Notes: generated from the letters alone by a model not told the origin. DNA of 64,000 nt from Amborella trichopoda (GCF_000471905.2 NW_006498233.1:2654658-2718657), one strand, 5' to 3'; shown: positions 35,000-47,340, counted from the stretch's first letter. Numbers and translations are program-made.

Positions 35000-37900
35000 G
35001 GAGAAGGTTTATTTTGGGTTGCTAGTTAACTTTGCTATGCAACCAGCATGGCTTGGGATGTTTGGGTGTATTGGGTGACAGGGATTTGTTTTAGTGGAGT
35101 GGAGGCTTGAGGTTGAGGCTTAGAAGGTAATTGGGTGTATGGAGATAGAGGTGTCCCTAGGAACTTGAGGACTGGTGGATTGGCTGAGGTATTTGGGGCA
35201 AGGAAGAATTGGTTGGGTGTATGGGGCTAGATGTGTCCTTGAAAACTTGAGGATGGGTGGATTGTCTGGGGTATTTGGGCGAGGACGGAGTGGTGGGCTA
35301 GGAAACTTTAAGATCTTTGGCTTCTGAGTTAGAGGTTGTAGCATCTTCCTTGATCTCAAGCTCATTTGCCCCATGCTGGTTGATGCTTCCGAGATCTGCA
35401 CCATATGACGGACATCCTAAGAATAGAAGCTCTATCCTCTTTATTCTCTCAACCTCTACTCAAAGTCAGGCTCAGGAGGTCAGTGGGGTTTCTTCGGCTT
35501 TGACTTCTTGTGCCTCCCAATAGAAGAGGATGGCTTTGACTTGGCTCGAGCTGTCAGGGTGTCAATGACTATCAAGAATCCAGCCGCTTGGGCTAGCGTC
35601 TTTCTCTGCCGCTTTCAGTGTGACATGCTTATATTGGTTCCCTCGAGCTCTCTATCAAGGGCCTCGAAGTTTGAGCATTCTCGTGTTGCACCAGCAATAG
35701 ATATAGAGGAGGAGTGAGAAGAAGAAGAGCAGTTAGTAGGTTATGGTCATCTCCCTCCTCGGACCGATTTGGGCAGTTTTTTATATCATCACCAGAATTG
35801 GACGTGTGCAGGGGATCCTTTTAGTCTTACCCCTGCTTAGACCATCGTGGGGTGCTTTTAGTGTCGTCACCCTTATTGGACGTGCCCAGAGTAAAAGATG
35901 GCCCTGGGATGAGATGTGGGCGTATGGAAGATTGCGTCAGGGATGAAGTCCTACAAGGTCGACAATGGAGGAAGAGGCTTGAGAAATTCTTGCTCGACCT
36001 GTGGTTCAGGAATCTTGTTCTTTCGACGAGCAGCCCTGCACCTATCTCCTCCTGGTTTCATTTGGAGGTGATTGATTCATCTTGCTAGGTTTGTGAGCAT
36101 CCCAAGCTTGACAAATTGCCTCTCTCTTTATGGACTTGAGTCTACTGCACCCGTGATAGACTCTCCATGGCTGGGAAGTCGAGGGCTCGAAGAGATCATA
36201 AATGTCATCACGGGGTCTTGTACTAAGACGTCCTCCTGGATGGGAGCAGTGCCTTTAGGGTGCTCTTCTATAACAACGTAAGCAACGTGACCTCTCTGTA
36301 ATTTCTTCGCAACCACGGCTTCGAATCTATACCATTCGCTCAGCTTGTAGCCCCATATTTGATGGTACGGGCACTAGTGGTTCTCAGTTCTGTGAGCAAG
36401 GCGCCTAGGTTGTCTTACCAGCCTTGGTGTGACGAGTTCTTGTTGGAGCATCATACTTTGTAGAACCTAAAGGAGATCTGATGGAAGTTCATTGGAAGAA
36501 CGCGGCCCTTCATCATCTTCTTATACTGTCACCACGTGGGAGGCCTCTGCTGCCTCGAAAGCTTTCTTGAGTTCTTCAAGCTTTATTTGACCCTTTTGGA
36601 TCTAAGCTTCGATGAGGTCATTGAGTGTGTAACATTCCCTTATAGGGTGACTTATCCTCCAATGACAAGCACAGTAGTTTGCATGCATATCGAGACTAGC
36701 TTGATCAGGAAACTTGGTCTCAGGAAGCTCACTCATAGTCTGCTCCAGTAATAGTCGGAGTAGTGCGGGAACCCATTAGTTTTCAAAAAGATAAACCTTG
36801 TTCTTATGCATGTCCCAATAATTGCTTCGATTAAGGTTTGCAGGTGGGGGTACTCTGTTATATGACTGATGCTGGTTGCCCCCCTGAGGCGTTATTTGCG
36901 TCTTTGTTGTGCCTACCCCTTTGGAGAGGTCCAAAGTTTGATTGACAGCTTTCTTCGGATCACTAACAGTGACGGTCTCATTGATTACCCAATCCTACTT
37001 ATTGCCCCCGGTGTTGGTCCGAGAATTACTATTTCTCTAGTTGTTTCTCGAGCTCGAAGAGTGCTGACGGGACCCGCCATGGTGGCGTGCCGGCCTCAAC
37101 ATGTAAGGCAATCTACGGTTGCATGTTTCGTATGCATGTCTGAACGCATGTTTGAACTGCTTCTTTCTCTGACATAGGATTAACGTAGTAAGCTGCCAAA
37201 TCCCTCCATCTGGGTATGAATTGGTCCACAGGCTCGTCCGGCTCCTGGGTCAGGGTGAGAAACTCAATGGTTTGGACCTCTCTCTGAACCTCATAAAAGC
37301 ACTGGTAGAACAATTGTTCCATTTCTTCCCAAGTGTGTATTGAATTTGGGAGAAGCCGAGCATACCACTGAAAGGCCAAGTCATCAAGAGTTTCAACAAA
37401 CTGACGGAGAAGGAGTCTCCCGTCAGTAGTTGTCTCTCGACATGCTACTTGAAAATGCGCGATTTGCTGGTGGGAGGATGTCATACCATTGAATAGGGGA
37501 AGCTTTCCCTTTTGGTAATCCGAGGGAAACAAAACCTGTTCAATGTAGGAGGGGTAAGGCTTTTATTAAAATGTTGTCCCTTGCATCCCCGAGATCTGTC
37601 TGTTCTTTAAGCTGTGGGTTACCATGGCATCAATGTCTACCTGTGAGACCGTTCGAGGGATAGAACTGTCTTGCGAGGCCTGCGGAGGAGTTTGCTTTAT
37701 AACTGCGCCTTCTGAGGGATGGGAATTGGCCTCAAGGCGTGACAAATCAGTTATAGGCCGCTTTCTTTCCATCCAAACTATCTTCTCCAACATGGTGCAC
37801 ACCATGTGTTCGAACCTTTCCATGTGTTCTTCTCGGGAGTCATTACATTCATTCACAATGATAACACTGACCGTTTATTTAGGGAGGTCAAACTTAGGTG

Positions 37901-38650
37901 CAATCGAACACTTCTGAGCTTTGCAGGTCGTGCGTGGCAGATCGGTTAACAAGGGCTCAGCATACCCTGCTGAACTCGAGTCTTATACGTCGATCACATG
38001 AGGACCAGTTCTCGATGATCTTGGGACCGTGGCTACTGGGTGGTCCAGTCATCTTCGTCGACGCTGACCACTGTGCAGGATTCTTGCACCTCTCCTCCGG
38101 GTTTAGTCTTCTGAAGCCGGTAGAAGGGGTTCTTGTGAAGAGGGTCATCGGAGCTGACTGCCTTGATTATTTTAGTGGCTTCTTTGGTCAGGATTTGCAG
38201 ACCCCTGTCACGCTTGGCTTTGAGGTTTTGATGGACCTCATGCCAGAACTGTGATCTGGACTGTGGCTGACTGGCTTTTCTTGCATAAGAAAGAGCCATC
38301 TCCATCAGATGAAGCAATGGGTGCAGACCAAGAACTAGGGTCAACCTAAGTAAGGGAGGACGATGATCTCTTATCAGGTCTTTGCCTTGAGCTCTCTTAT
38401 GGGCTTCAGAGACACGACTGAGCTGATGGGGCTGGCTCAAGACTGTACTCTTGGGGAAGGTCTATGAGTACCAGGGCTCGAGGAGCTCGCCCGAAAGAGT
38501 AGGGGCAAGCTGGATAAGCTCATGATGATGTTTGAGTTGAGAGCAAGCGGTAGTCCAGGAAGGTGGCGCGTGTGCGCCCCTTGAAGAAGGATCATGGGTA
38601 ACTTAAGAGTCGACCCGGGCTCAAACAGCCGTTCGAGCCTTAAGAGGTTG
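35000..38650 (-). pseudogene. Element B gag region remnant
   Basis: The capsid core at 37113-37532 reads KGKLPLFNGMTSSHQQIAHF, LLLRQFVETLDDLAFQWYA and QREVQTIEFLTLTQEPDEPV, nearly the wording of A and C. The N-terminal segment at 37566-37856 ends with VSQVDIDAMVTHSLKN. A Cys/His segment lies near 36560-36760. At 35120-35404 the proline-rich spacer shared with A appears, with two or three copies of a roughly 80-base unit containing gtggattggctggggtattt. Broken copy; the best preserved capsid core of the three elements. Confidence 0.8.
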
Positions 38651-39365
38651 AGAATCACGAGCACGTGTTTGTAAGGGAATAGAAGGGATTCTGTCTCTTA
38701 CAGAGTGCACTTGTGTGTACTAAGTGGGAGGATGAGGTGGTCGTCTACTATGTACTCGGGTTGGCGCAGCAACAACATTGCCCCAAGTGGTGGTATGCTC
38801 ATGCAGAATGCGTATAGGTTTTGGTTGAAGGAGGCCTGATCATGGACTCCTACTCGAGGTAACCCAAGGGTTGCCCCGAGATGTGGCTCGAGTCGATGAC
38901 CCACAAACCTTAGGGTGTGTGCGAGAGGTGGAGGCCCCAGGGTCTCCTCCTCAATGTGTCGAGTCTATAAACATAAAGACCCGAGGTGGTGCAAGAATGT
39001 GGGGGGTAGCCTTACGGTGACCCACAGAAGCAATGTCAACTTGCTTGCCTTTTGCAGAAGAGGACAGGGTAGCCTTTTGGGATACCTTAGTAATATGACC
39101 GGCAGTGACTTGCTGGTAATACGACGCATGTTGTGTGTGGGGGTAGATGTGCCACCCATGCAGAGTGCTTTGGTGGGGGTTTCGCCCGAGCTAGGAGATG
39201 GGGAATTAGGGACCTTTAAGTTCCTTCTCACACATATCCAGGTCAAGACCTGGGAGCTGGACACTGGGTCTTCACTCAGGAAGAAGGTTGGGAATGAAGC
39301 TGGAGGAGCAAAGTCGTGCTGAACCTTCCCTAAGGTGTTTATCCGCGTGTCAAAGACTTCCATCG
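38650..39365 (-). other. Element B leader
   Basis: Matches A's leader on both sides of N; the unoccupied site is at 38854-38858. Similarity to A and C ends near 39305-39365, before any PBS or 5' LTR. Confidence 0.75.
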
Positions 39366-39707
39366 AGTCCCTTTTTTTATTCCTAGCGATAAACTCTGGC
39401 CTTGAGGCTGAATGCTTTAATGCATTTGGTCATCAGGTCTTGGATTTATGCTCGTGATGCTTTTGGTACTGCTCGTTGGTCCGATAGGAGTGTTTGTCGT
39501 CTTTTGAGTTAACGAGTTCAGACCTTGTCTTAAGCTATGAAGGCATCGAATGTAGGTTTGAAAATCTTGGATCTTGTGTAAGATGAGTGGGATTAAGCGT
39601 CAAACCTCGTTCTAAGCCTTAAGGGCATCGATTGTAGGCTTGAAACCTTGAGTCGCATCTTTTAATCTTTTAGTCATATGACCTTTTTGCATTCTTCTTT
39701 TCTTCAG
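39366..39707 (+). other. Sequence upstream of the PMD exon, possibly intron
   Basis: AT-moderate sequence without a recognised domain. It contains two similar phrases (gaaggcatcgaatgtaggtttgaaa near 39540 and agggcatcgattgtaggcttgaaa near 39605, partly quoted). It ends TTCTTCTTTTCTTCAG, a good plant 3' splice site, just before the open PMD frame. Confidence 0.4.
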
Positions 39708-40723
39708 GCATCATATGCTTCATACCTTTTCCAAGGAAAGATGAAAGCTGGAGGAAAACGTGTACTAGTATCTCTGTGTCACAGAACTCTCCTGTAGGTC
39801 GGTTTGATTGCATATTTCCAACACACCTCTCACTGCCTGATGATATCTATTTTCTAGGGGACCAAGTCGAGTGCGAGGAGTTTACACCGAACTCCTTCTA
39901 TAGCCTCCCCCGACGAAATATCCTACTTTATTTCGCTCAAGAAAATACTGCTGTGCCTAAGACTTTTCCAATCTTGGGTTATGAAATCTGTGATTACAAT
40001 GTTGCCTGGTCAGATGCAGGCTTCATATACAAAGGCGAGAGCAGATTCATTTCAGGCTACAAATCTTGGACCGGAGACATATGCGAGCATTTCTTTGTCG
40101 CTCTTGAAAGCACATGGCTTCTTGGTGCTTGTGCGTGCTCGGCCTTTCCATATGACCGCTTTTCAAACCTCATGCGAGCTTTCTTGGAAACTCGGTGTGC
40201 CGAAACAAATACCAATTTCTTCGGTTATGGCAAGAGTGGCATGTCCCTCTTGGAGTTGCACTTTATTGGTGGCCTTTTTCTCTTAGGAGAGTACTATGAG
40301 GAATTCACCCTTAAGAATGAAATTATTGTCAGGAATGGTTCTTACTCCGGGCTTCGAAGGCCCAGTTGTTTAAAAAACGTATTTAAAGAATACATGGAAC
40401 TGACCGCCATGAGTGGGAGCAAAGATATTCCCTTTCAAATATGGATCAACCATTTCTTTGATATAGAGAAAGCTAAAGGAAAGCTAAAGAATTCCCTTTT
40501 CAATGGTCCTGAAACTCCTCTCCCTCCTACTATGAGGTTACCTCATCACTTTGATGTTTAGGACTAGGCAACCTATTTGGCGTCTTATATTGGTTTATTC
40601 TTGTGGCATTTCGCACTTCCGGACACTTGAGGCCATGTAGTTAGGCTAAAATGCCTTTATGTTGCTTCTAATATGGCTAAAGGCCATAGATATTCTCTAT
40701 TCAAACCCATGCTATGTTGCATC
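39708..40723 (+). pseudogene. Plant mobile domain (PMD) sequence, N-terminal part
   Basis: From the splice-site-like AG at 39706-39707 the frame is open for about 285 codons to 40561. Counting from the GTG at 39776, residues 126-146 read YDRFSNLMRAFLETRCAETN, then SLLELHFIGGLFLLGEYYEE (about 157-176), the core pattern of the plant mobile domain (Pfam PMD; proteins often labelled aminotransferase-like). FQIWINHFF follows near 220-228. Similarity continues past the first stop to 40723, with a segment resembling TYLASYIGLFLWHFALP. PMD proteins occur both as host genes (the Arabidopsis MAIN/MAIL group, nuclear) and inside transposable elements. No start codon or promoter is assigned. Element C interrupts it at 40723. 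Confidence 0.75.
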
Positions 40724-41949
40724 GATTGAAAGATATTTTTCATCATCATGGGGCCCCCACTCAATAAAAGCCTAGAAAATAGTGGAAATTTTGACAGCCT
40801 CCTGCCAAGTTTCGTTGCAATCTGATATGTCTAAGGTTGTGAAGACTGAGAAATAATTTCGGAAGAATCAGCCTCTTGCACCCTGAAACGGACCCTATAA
40901 CTAGACTTATACTTTCAGTATCTCAATTTGCTCTGGGACATCGCCATTGGATCCGAAATGGTTGAAAACCCCTAGGGGTTAAATTTTACCCTAAACGAAC
41001 ATCCCATGAAGCAATTATAGGCAAAAGAGCAAAACAGGAGGAGCGTCACGCTATTCCCGTGCGGCCACCCTGCAACTAAGCTCCATTAAAGGGACAGTCA
41101 TGAAGAGTGACTTGCGACACTTATATATCCCTCACTCGAGATCATATCATGTTCAAACTTGTTGGAACGTGTTTGTCTCATTGAGACGAGCGTTTCGATA
41201 TGTGGCCCGGGACAACGCTTGAGCACATAGAAAAGCTAGAGAGAAGTTGTTGATCCGTGAAGAAAGTACAGGAAAATCAACAGTGTCATGCCTCGCTCGA
41301 GTTTTTGAATCATGTCGCTCGTGAATCCGATCGATGCAAAACTAAATCCATCGTGTGCATAAGGTCTTGAGCTATATCTGACTTGAACCCCGTACATGAT
41401 GAACGGTTGGATTCTGTGCACAAAGCCGATTAAGTGATTGCAAATTCTATCATCAGAATTCTAGATCCCGGCCAAAATTCCAAAGTTGCAAAATATTCGT
41501 TTGGGCACGAAATCAAGTTGCGTTTGTTGTCCCACAATTGTGACGGCGTGCTCAGTGTGATCCAACGAAGAAATCACATAAAAACATCAAGGAACGAGCG
41601 CACAATTGATCCAAAGTTTCAAGATTCATTCAAATTTCAAGTCATATGATCGTGCCCTTCAAACACGATCCATGGATCAAAGTTGGTATCAAATCGATCG
41701 TCATGTCGAGTCCTACAAGAAAACAATCATCTCTCGATCGAACGGGCATCGAAATGACCCAGGATCATCCACGAAAAAATCATGCATGTTCTAGGACAAC
41801 ACAAAGACTGTTATAGAATTTCGCAACTTATTAGGAAGGGGCAAATATGTCATTTTGTACCCTATTTTATATTTTCTTAATATATTTTAATCTTAATTTC
41901 CAAGAATTAGGGTTACTTTTGATCATCCACCCATGTTTGGGCACAATTC

Positions 41950-41957
41950 TATATATA
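41950..41957 (+). promoter_or_regulatory. TATA box, C 5' LTR
   Basis: TATATATA, preceded by TTAGGGTTACTTTTGATCAT and CCACCCATGTTTGGGCAC, blocks kept in D, H and I. Confidence 0.65.
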
Positions 41958-42189
41958 TTGTATCATCATTGTATGCAAAAAGGCTTGAACTCTCCACAAA
42001 AGAGAGTTTTTAATTGATAGCGTTTCTCTTTCTTCACATTGTTGAGTCACGTTCGGAGTGAGAGAGTAAGGAGAGAGAAACTATTGGACTGGTACCGTCT
42101 GAGCTTCTCTATTTTCTTTTTTTTTTCTTCTTCTCTCTCTTCCTCTCCTTCTTCTTCATCTTCTCCGTCTGAGCTCCCCTTAGAGGCCA

Positions 42190-42780
42190 TGCACGGCAGT
42201 GGCAGTGCCTCTCCAGTGGTCTCATAGGTCGCGCATGGCTATGGCAATGCCATGCACGAGCCTTCTTCTCCTTCTGTTCGTCCGTCTCTGTCCCCTAACA
42301 AGGTTTGTAGATGGCGTTGCTCATCGCCATCTGCAGACGTATCCTTGACGCCTCATTGACGAGAGCAGATGGCGAAACTCATTGCCGCTCGCAGGGGTCT
42401 CCCCCTGTTGCATGCTTATCGTAGACGGTGAGGCCTTTCGCCGCCCAAGAGATGTCCCGATAATACCTATCCCCATCCACGAGCTTCCTTTGTGTGCACG
42501 GTGCCTATCACCGTCCGCGAGCCTCCTTTGCGTGCTCGGTGCTCATATCCGTCCGTGAGCCTCCATCGTGCGCTCAGTGCTCATGGTCGTTCCTCTTGCA
42601 TCCCACGCCTATCTTTGTACGCCTCATGAGAACCATCGTTGCATGCTTCTCAAATGGTTATCACCACGTGCTTCACGAGAAGCTATCGCTGCCCGTGCAA
42701 AGGCACACTGCCTTCTTGCATTGTCAACGGTGATGCCTAGCACCGCCTGTAGTTCCGTGTTCCCATTCAAGCCATGAGAA
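42190..42780 (+). repeat. Inverted-repeat-rich zone in C LTR
   Basis: Short imperfect repeats of the types gcctatcaccgtccgcgagcc and agatggcgttgctcatcgcc, several of them self-complementary, for example AGATGGCG TTGCTCAT CGCCATCT near 42307-42335. It corresponds in position to the hairpin units in A and F. Confidence 0.65.
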
Positions 42781-43508
42781 ATAGTGTCTAGTGTCATCCG
42801 AGGGTCGTGACACTGCTACTCCACAGTCGTGGGTGGCAACGCCTAGTGCCAATAGGACCAATCCCTTCGTCGTCTCGTGCCTTCTCTCCATTCTCTCCTC
42901 TTCTCACCTGATGGAGGTTTGACATATCCTAGCACAGCCATATCGACCTCGGTTTCGAGTAGTATTATCATCGTACCGGTCCTGAGTACCATGCCCATCT
43001 TGCTACCACTCCTAGATGGTCACTATTTGGTTATCAAGCTAGTCTTGTCCCCTCATCTAGTTTTCTTCTCTCTTCGACCTTTGTTCGAACCTTCGACTTT
43101 ATCATGCTAACCCCTCACATTCTTAGCCACACGAATGTGCATTACCCTAAGACAAGGGTGGGCCATTCGGCCCACTTGTCTTTCAAATTTACCATAGTAG
43201 TGTTGTGAAGAAAAACAAGGAGATTGCAGATCAAGGGAGGCGATTCCGAACTAGTTATAACTACTTGGGGGCTTTCTATCCTGATCTAAGAGGGCGCCCA
43301 CGCGCGTCAACCCGAGTAAGTCACGGACCCAGGTAAGGTTGGTCTCCACCTCACAATTGAATTTTCTCCCTTATTAGTTGGATACCTGCCCTTGTTCTTA
43401 AACAAGGTTCCCGAGAGAGCGATCTCAATTCCCAGGTTTTTCAAACCCGAGACATTGTAACCCGATCACCTAGATCCGGGGAGGCAAGATTGAGGAACCT
43501 AACCAGCT

Positions 43509-43525
43509 TGGTGAGTCCACTAGGG
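43509..43525 (+). other. Element C primer-binding site (tRNA-Arg)
   Basis: TGGTGAGTCCACTAGGG agrees at 14 of 17 positions with TGGCGACTCCACTGGGG, the complement of the plant tRNA-Arg(ACG) 3' end, three bases after the LTR. Confidence 0.85.
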
Positions 43526-44960
43526 ACTTATTACCCCTTCGTCGGTTTGCTCCTGTTTGATCAATATCTTCTTTCACTTTCTGCACTATTTTCTATGGCA
43601 CCTGGGTTATTCAACCCTTTCATCGAGTAAGGGATTTTCTTATCCCTGCACTTGTGACTGTCAAAGGGAAGCAGGCTATTCAAGCTTCCTTCTCTACACT
43701 CCTTCGGATTTAGGACTCACAATCTGTATCCCAGAATCTTTCCTGGATCGGTGTGAGAGGGAACTTAAAAGTCCCTGCCTCTCCACTTTCTCACCCTGGT
43801 GGAATCTTCACCAAGGCCAATTGCATTGGTAGCACATCTGCTACCGCATGCAGCACCCACCCTGCTTCTAGGAAATCTTCTGCCACCCATATTGCTGAGG
43901 TACGCCGGAAGGCAGCCCTATCCACTACTCGCGAGAGGTAAGCAGGTTGCTATCGCTTATGAGGGTCGCCGCAAGGCTACCCCCCGTACTCCATTACTAC
44001 CCCGAACCTCTACACCTAGAGGCTCGGCACAAAAAGGTAGAGATCCTGATGTCTCCACTCCATGCACACACCTAAAGGCTCATGGTCCATCTGTTCAAGC
44101 CACACCATGGGGTAACTTTCATGCTACTTAGAACTCGCATTCAAGGTTAGGCCTTCTTAGGCCGAACCCTGGGGCCGCCATGCATCCCACAGCTCGGGGA
44201 AGCACTAATTATGTGTCAGCTCGAGTACCAGAGCTCCGACCTCATCGTCCTCCCTCTCACCACACACAGCTTCACCCAGTGAGAGATAGGTTCCTAGCCC
44301 GTCCCTCACAGACACAAGCTCATGGGTCTCGACCATCCAAGGTCAAGCTCGGGCTAACTCCCAAGTCACCCAGACTGCTAACCCTAAAGGTACACTCGTG
44401 CACCAACTTTACGGGTTCCTCCTCTCTCCCGACTTAGGCGGAGTCATGAACCAGCTCCTTCTTATGCTGCTCTCTCTTCATCGAGAAAGCACCTTGAGAC
44501 TTGGTACTCAACGGTTTTTCCTAAGAGTACCATCTTGAGCGAGCCTCAGGTGAGCCGCTCATCTGGACCTCACAAAGGGACGCGAAGCAGCGGCCTGATG
44601 TCTGACAGAAGCCTCCAGCCTCTAAAGCAGAAGCCCAGGTTACCCTCTGTCCATCGGCCCCACTCCCTACTCTAATTAATAAACACAACCCTCGCATGTT
44701 CAAGAAAAGCAGGGCAGTCTAAACCTCAGGCCCCGTTCTTAGGTGAAGTCAACAGCAGCCTCAGGATTAAGCAGAAGAGAGGCCTACAGATCCTGATCAG
44801 AGAGGCCTCCAAGGCAGCTAAGGTCACTACTCTCGGAGACCTCCTATCTCGTAATCCCTTTTTGCCTCTCCAAACTTCAAAACTTGAGCAAGCCCAAGGG
44901 TATTGCTGGGTGATTACTGCCAAGCAGCCATGGTCGCAAGACCATCGAGAACCGGTCGTC
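43526..44960 (+). other. Element C leader
   Basis: About 1.4 kb between PBS and gag. Several frames (43557-43832, 43799-44131, 44180-44437) are Pro/Ser/His-rich and not recognised. Parts match the leaders of A and B. Some Ogre-type relatives have an extra open frame before gag; I cannot show one here. Confidence 0.6.
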
Positions 44961-46350
44961 ACAAGATCGGCATACAAGTCTCGAGTCTAGTCGGGGCATG
45001 CTGAGTCTCTGTAGACTGACTTTCCACATATGACTCGCCAACCTCCCTAGTCGACTTCTCCACCTGGCTCTGATCCTCTAGAAGAAATCGCCAGTGTCAT
45101 GGTGATCAATGAGCCCCACGTCTTCCAAGAGGAAAGGATGAACAGGTTCGAGGTAATGGTGCAGTCCATCCTCGAAAAGATAGAATGCCTAGAAGCCTCC
45201 AGGTCCCCTTCTTCTCACCATGAGACTGATTCCCCGTCAGGCGAAGACACAGTAACTAGGCAAACTCCCCCACTGATCTCCCAAGACAGCTCTGCCTCTC
45301 GAGGGATTTTCCAGACCGATATAGATGCCATGGTCGCCCATAGCCTCAAGAACAATGTCCCAGGCATGCAAGAGGTGCCGCTCTACTAGAAGTCGTACCC
45401 TTCGTACATTGATCAGGTGTCGTTTTCCCCAAACTATCAAAAAGGGAAACTCCCCCAGTTTAATGGTACTAAGTCTCCTCACTAGCATACTGCCCACTTC
45501 CAAGTGGCCTATCGAGAGATGGCGACTGACGGGTGACTCCTCCTTCATCAGTTTGTCAAGACTCTAGGAGGGCCAGCCTTCCAGTGGTATGCTTGGCTGC
45601 TTCCAAACTCGGTGCACACCTGGTAGGAAATGGAGTAGTTGTTTTACCAACACTTCTACGAAGTCCAAAGGAACATAGAGACCATCGAGCTCCTTACTCT
45701 GACTCAAGACCTTGGTGAGCTAGTTGACAAGTTCATTGCTCGATGGAGAGAGCTAGCAACCTTTCATGTCACCCCCATGATCGAAAAAGAAGCTGTCCAG
45801 ACCTGTATACGGAACATGCTTCCAGAGATCGCCCTACAAGTCAAGGCCTCCAATCCACCCTCCATGTCCAAGCTCATCTATAAAGCAGTTCGTATAGAGG
45901 GTCTGTCCATGTACCATGACGGATCTCGTCCGCAACCCTCCGGTTCGAATTCTAGGTCCAACAGTCAGGCCAATTAGTAAAAGGCGATGATTAGTGTGGT
46001 CGTCACCGTGACTGACACCAAGAATGCCATCCCTCAAACTTTGGACCTCTCAAAGGCACAAAATTCTTAAGCTATTGAAAAAAAGCAATTCTACAATAAG
46101 GTCCCACCTCCTAAAAATTCTAGTTGAAGTGACTTATGGATCTAGCACCAGAATAAGGTTTACCCCTTCGACAAGGAGTGGACTCCTGCACTGCTTCGAC
46201 TGCTGCTATAATACAACATGATCCAACTGCCGGAGGTCAACACCCCAGAGCCTGCTGGGCAGGAGACGAATGAGAGGTACTGCGCCTATCACAAGAAAGT
46301 AGGCCACTCCACTCATGACTGTTAAAAGCTCAATAACAATATCAATTGCC
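44960..46350 (+). pseudogene. Element C gag remnant
   Basis: The N-terminal segment at 45099-45389 includes RMNRFEVMVQSILEKIECLE and IFQTDIDAMVAHSLKNN. The capsid core follows: KGKLPQFNGT near 45440, FYEVQRNIETIELLTLTQDL and FIARWRELATF at 45639-45977. A Cys/His motif YCAYHKKVGHSTHDC is visible at about 46280-46325, a second CSYHLIRGHDISEC at about 46558-46600, and KGQMKLEELKKAFEATEASH between them. It is the counterpart of gag in A and B. Broken, with several interruptions. Confidence 0.8.
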
Positions 46351-47340
46351 CTTATTAACAAGGGTCAAATGAAGCTCGAAGAGTTAAAGAAAGCGTTTGA
46401 GGCAACTGAGGCCTCTCACATAGTCACGATAAATGAGGATGAGGGGGCAACCGCTATCCTCCGTGCACTATTCTCCATAATGCTCAAGGAGGGATACATC
46501 ACACCGAAGCTGACAAGGCAGCCTACATTCATGCCTACAAGAACTGAGAATCTCTGGTGCTCGTATCACCTGATACGAGGCCATGACATCAGCGAATGCA
46601 CTGGCTTCCACGAACTCTTGGCAAGAAGATGCAGCATTGCTAAGAAGCTCATAGTAACCTTGAAGGGCGCCCTCAAGTCCCTCTTCTGCCACTGCAAGAA
46701 GAACCCCCAACGCAAGCCCCATGAAGCACTGAGTCAGACCCTTTGCGGGCCCTCTTCGACACAATGCTTTAATAGAGTCTCATCAGTCTCAAGCCCTTCA
46801 GGCAGCCCAAACACCTTGCCCAAGGTACGAAAAACCTCTGGTGCCCATATCACCATGTATGGGCCCACGAATTGAAATAATTTTCTAGGTTCAAAGCTAT
46901 ATTGACTCGGAAGGTACAAGAAGGCTACATCAGCGTTGTTCTCCCCGAGCACTTCCAAGCCATCCCTCCCGTCCAGGAGGAGATCCCGCTGCAAGTCCCT
47001 TATGAGCATACACTGGACTCTTCAGAGCCCTCGAGCTCTCTTCCTTGGGAAGTCTACCATGAGCGAAGTAGGTTCAAATCCCTAAAGCATGAGGAAGTCC
47101 ACCAGGCTAGAACTACTCACCAACCCGATGAGGCAGACCAAACGCTTCCTCAGGGGTCCAGAAGGAGACGATGAGCACCTAGGTCAGTCCTCTGAATGAA
47201 TCTCATCCCTCAGCCACCAGTTGAGGAAAAATTCCTTAGGTGCCTTCGACCTTGCAAGACTTCATTATGACACTAAAAGCACCCCACAATCCCTCCAATA
47301 TGGGTGACGACCCTAAAAGCACCCCACAAAGGCATCCTCT
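46350..47340 (+). other. Element C spacer between gag and pol remnants
   Basis: Holds the second Cys/His motif (about 46558-46600) and then Pro/Ser-rich sequence, with a short match near 47250 to A's LLTLQDFI segment. No protease or reverse transcriptase signature was found. Confidence 0.55.

Larger units (their letters stand above)
31746..35000 (-). other. Element B 3' noncoding region
   Basis: About 3.25 kb without a recognised domain. It contains phrases of the ttttcaccatgcccg type (32640-32880, 34860-34960), the catgcagtttaaggtcatg repeats (32880-32990, 33370-33610), ctccactgggg-type units (33650-33900) and an 87-bp array (34083-34620). The same phrases occur in C at 51180-53300 in the opposite orientation. 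Confidence 0.7.
27541..39365 (-). mobile_element. Element B: Tat-lineage fossil without recognisable pol, minus strand
   Basis: Order on the minus strand: leader (39365-38650), gag region (38650-~35000), 3' noncoding region (~35000-31746), polypurine tract (31733-31745) and 3' LTR (31732-27541). No 5' LTR, PBS, reverse transcriptase, RNase H or integrase was found. Gag and leader match A closely, and B shows the unoccupied version of N's insertion site. Fossil with many breaks. It may be a non-autonomous derivative or a decayed full element; the sequence alone does not decide. Confidence 0.8.
40724..43505 (+). repeat. Element C 5' LTR
   Basis: About 2.78 kb. The first bases (GATTGAAAGATATTTTTC) correspond to the family start TGTTGGAAGATATTTTTC, and it ends CCTAACCA. 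U3 runs to TATATATA (41950-41957). The transcribed part begins with a short pyrimidine-rich stretch (42110-42180) and a zone of cgtccgcgagcctcc-type and ggcgttgctcatcgcc-type units (42190-42780). The pyrimidine stretch is the counterpart of the kilobase-long tracts in A, F and B. Small frames are not genes. Confidence 0.85.

Noticed and set aside
41680-41700. GTTGGTATCAAATCGATC as an initiator-tRNA primer-binding site
   Set aside because: It recurs inside U3 of every Tat-family LTR, upstream of the TATA box and far from an LTR end. The true PBS is the tRNA-Arg type at the LTR end.
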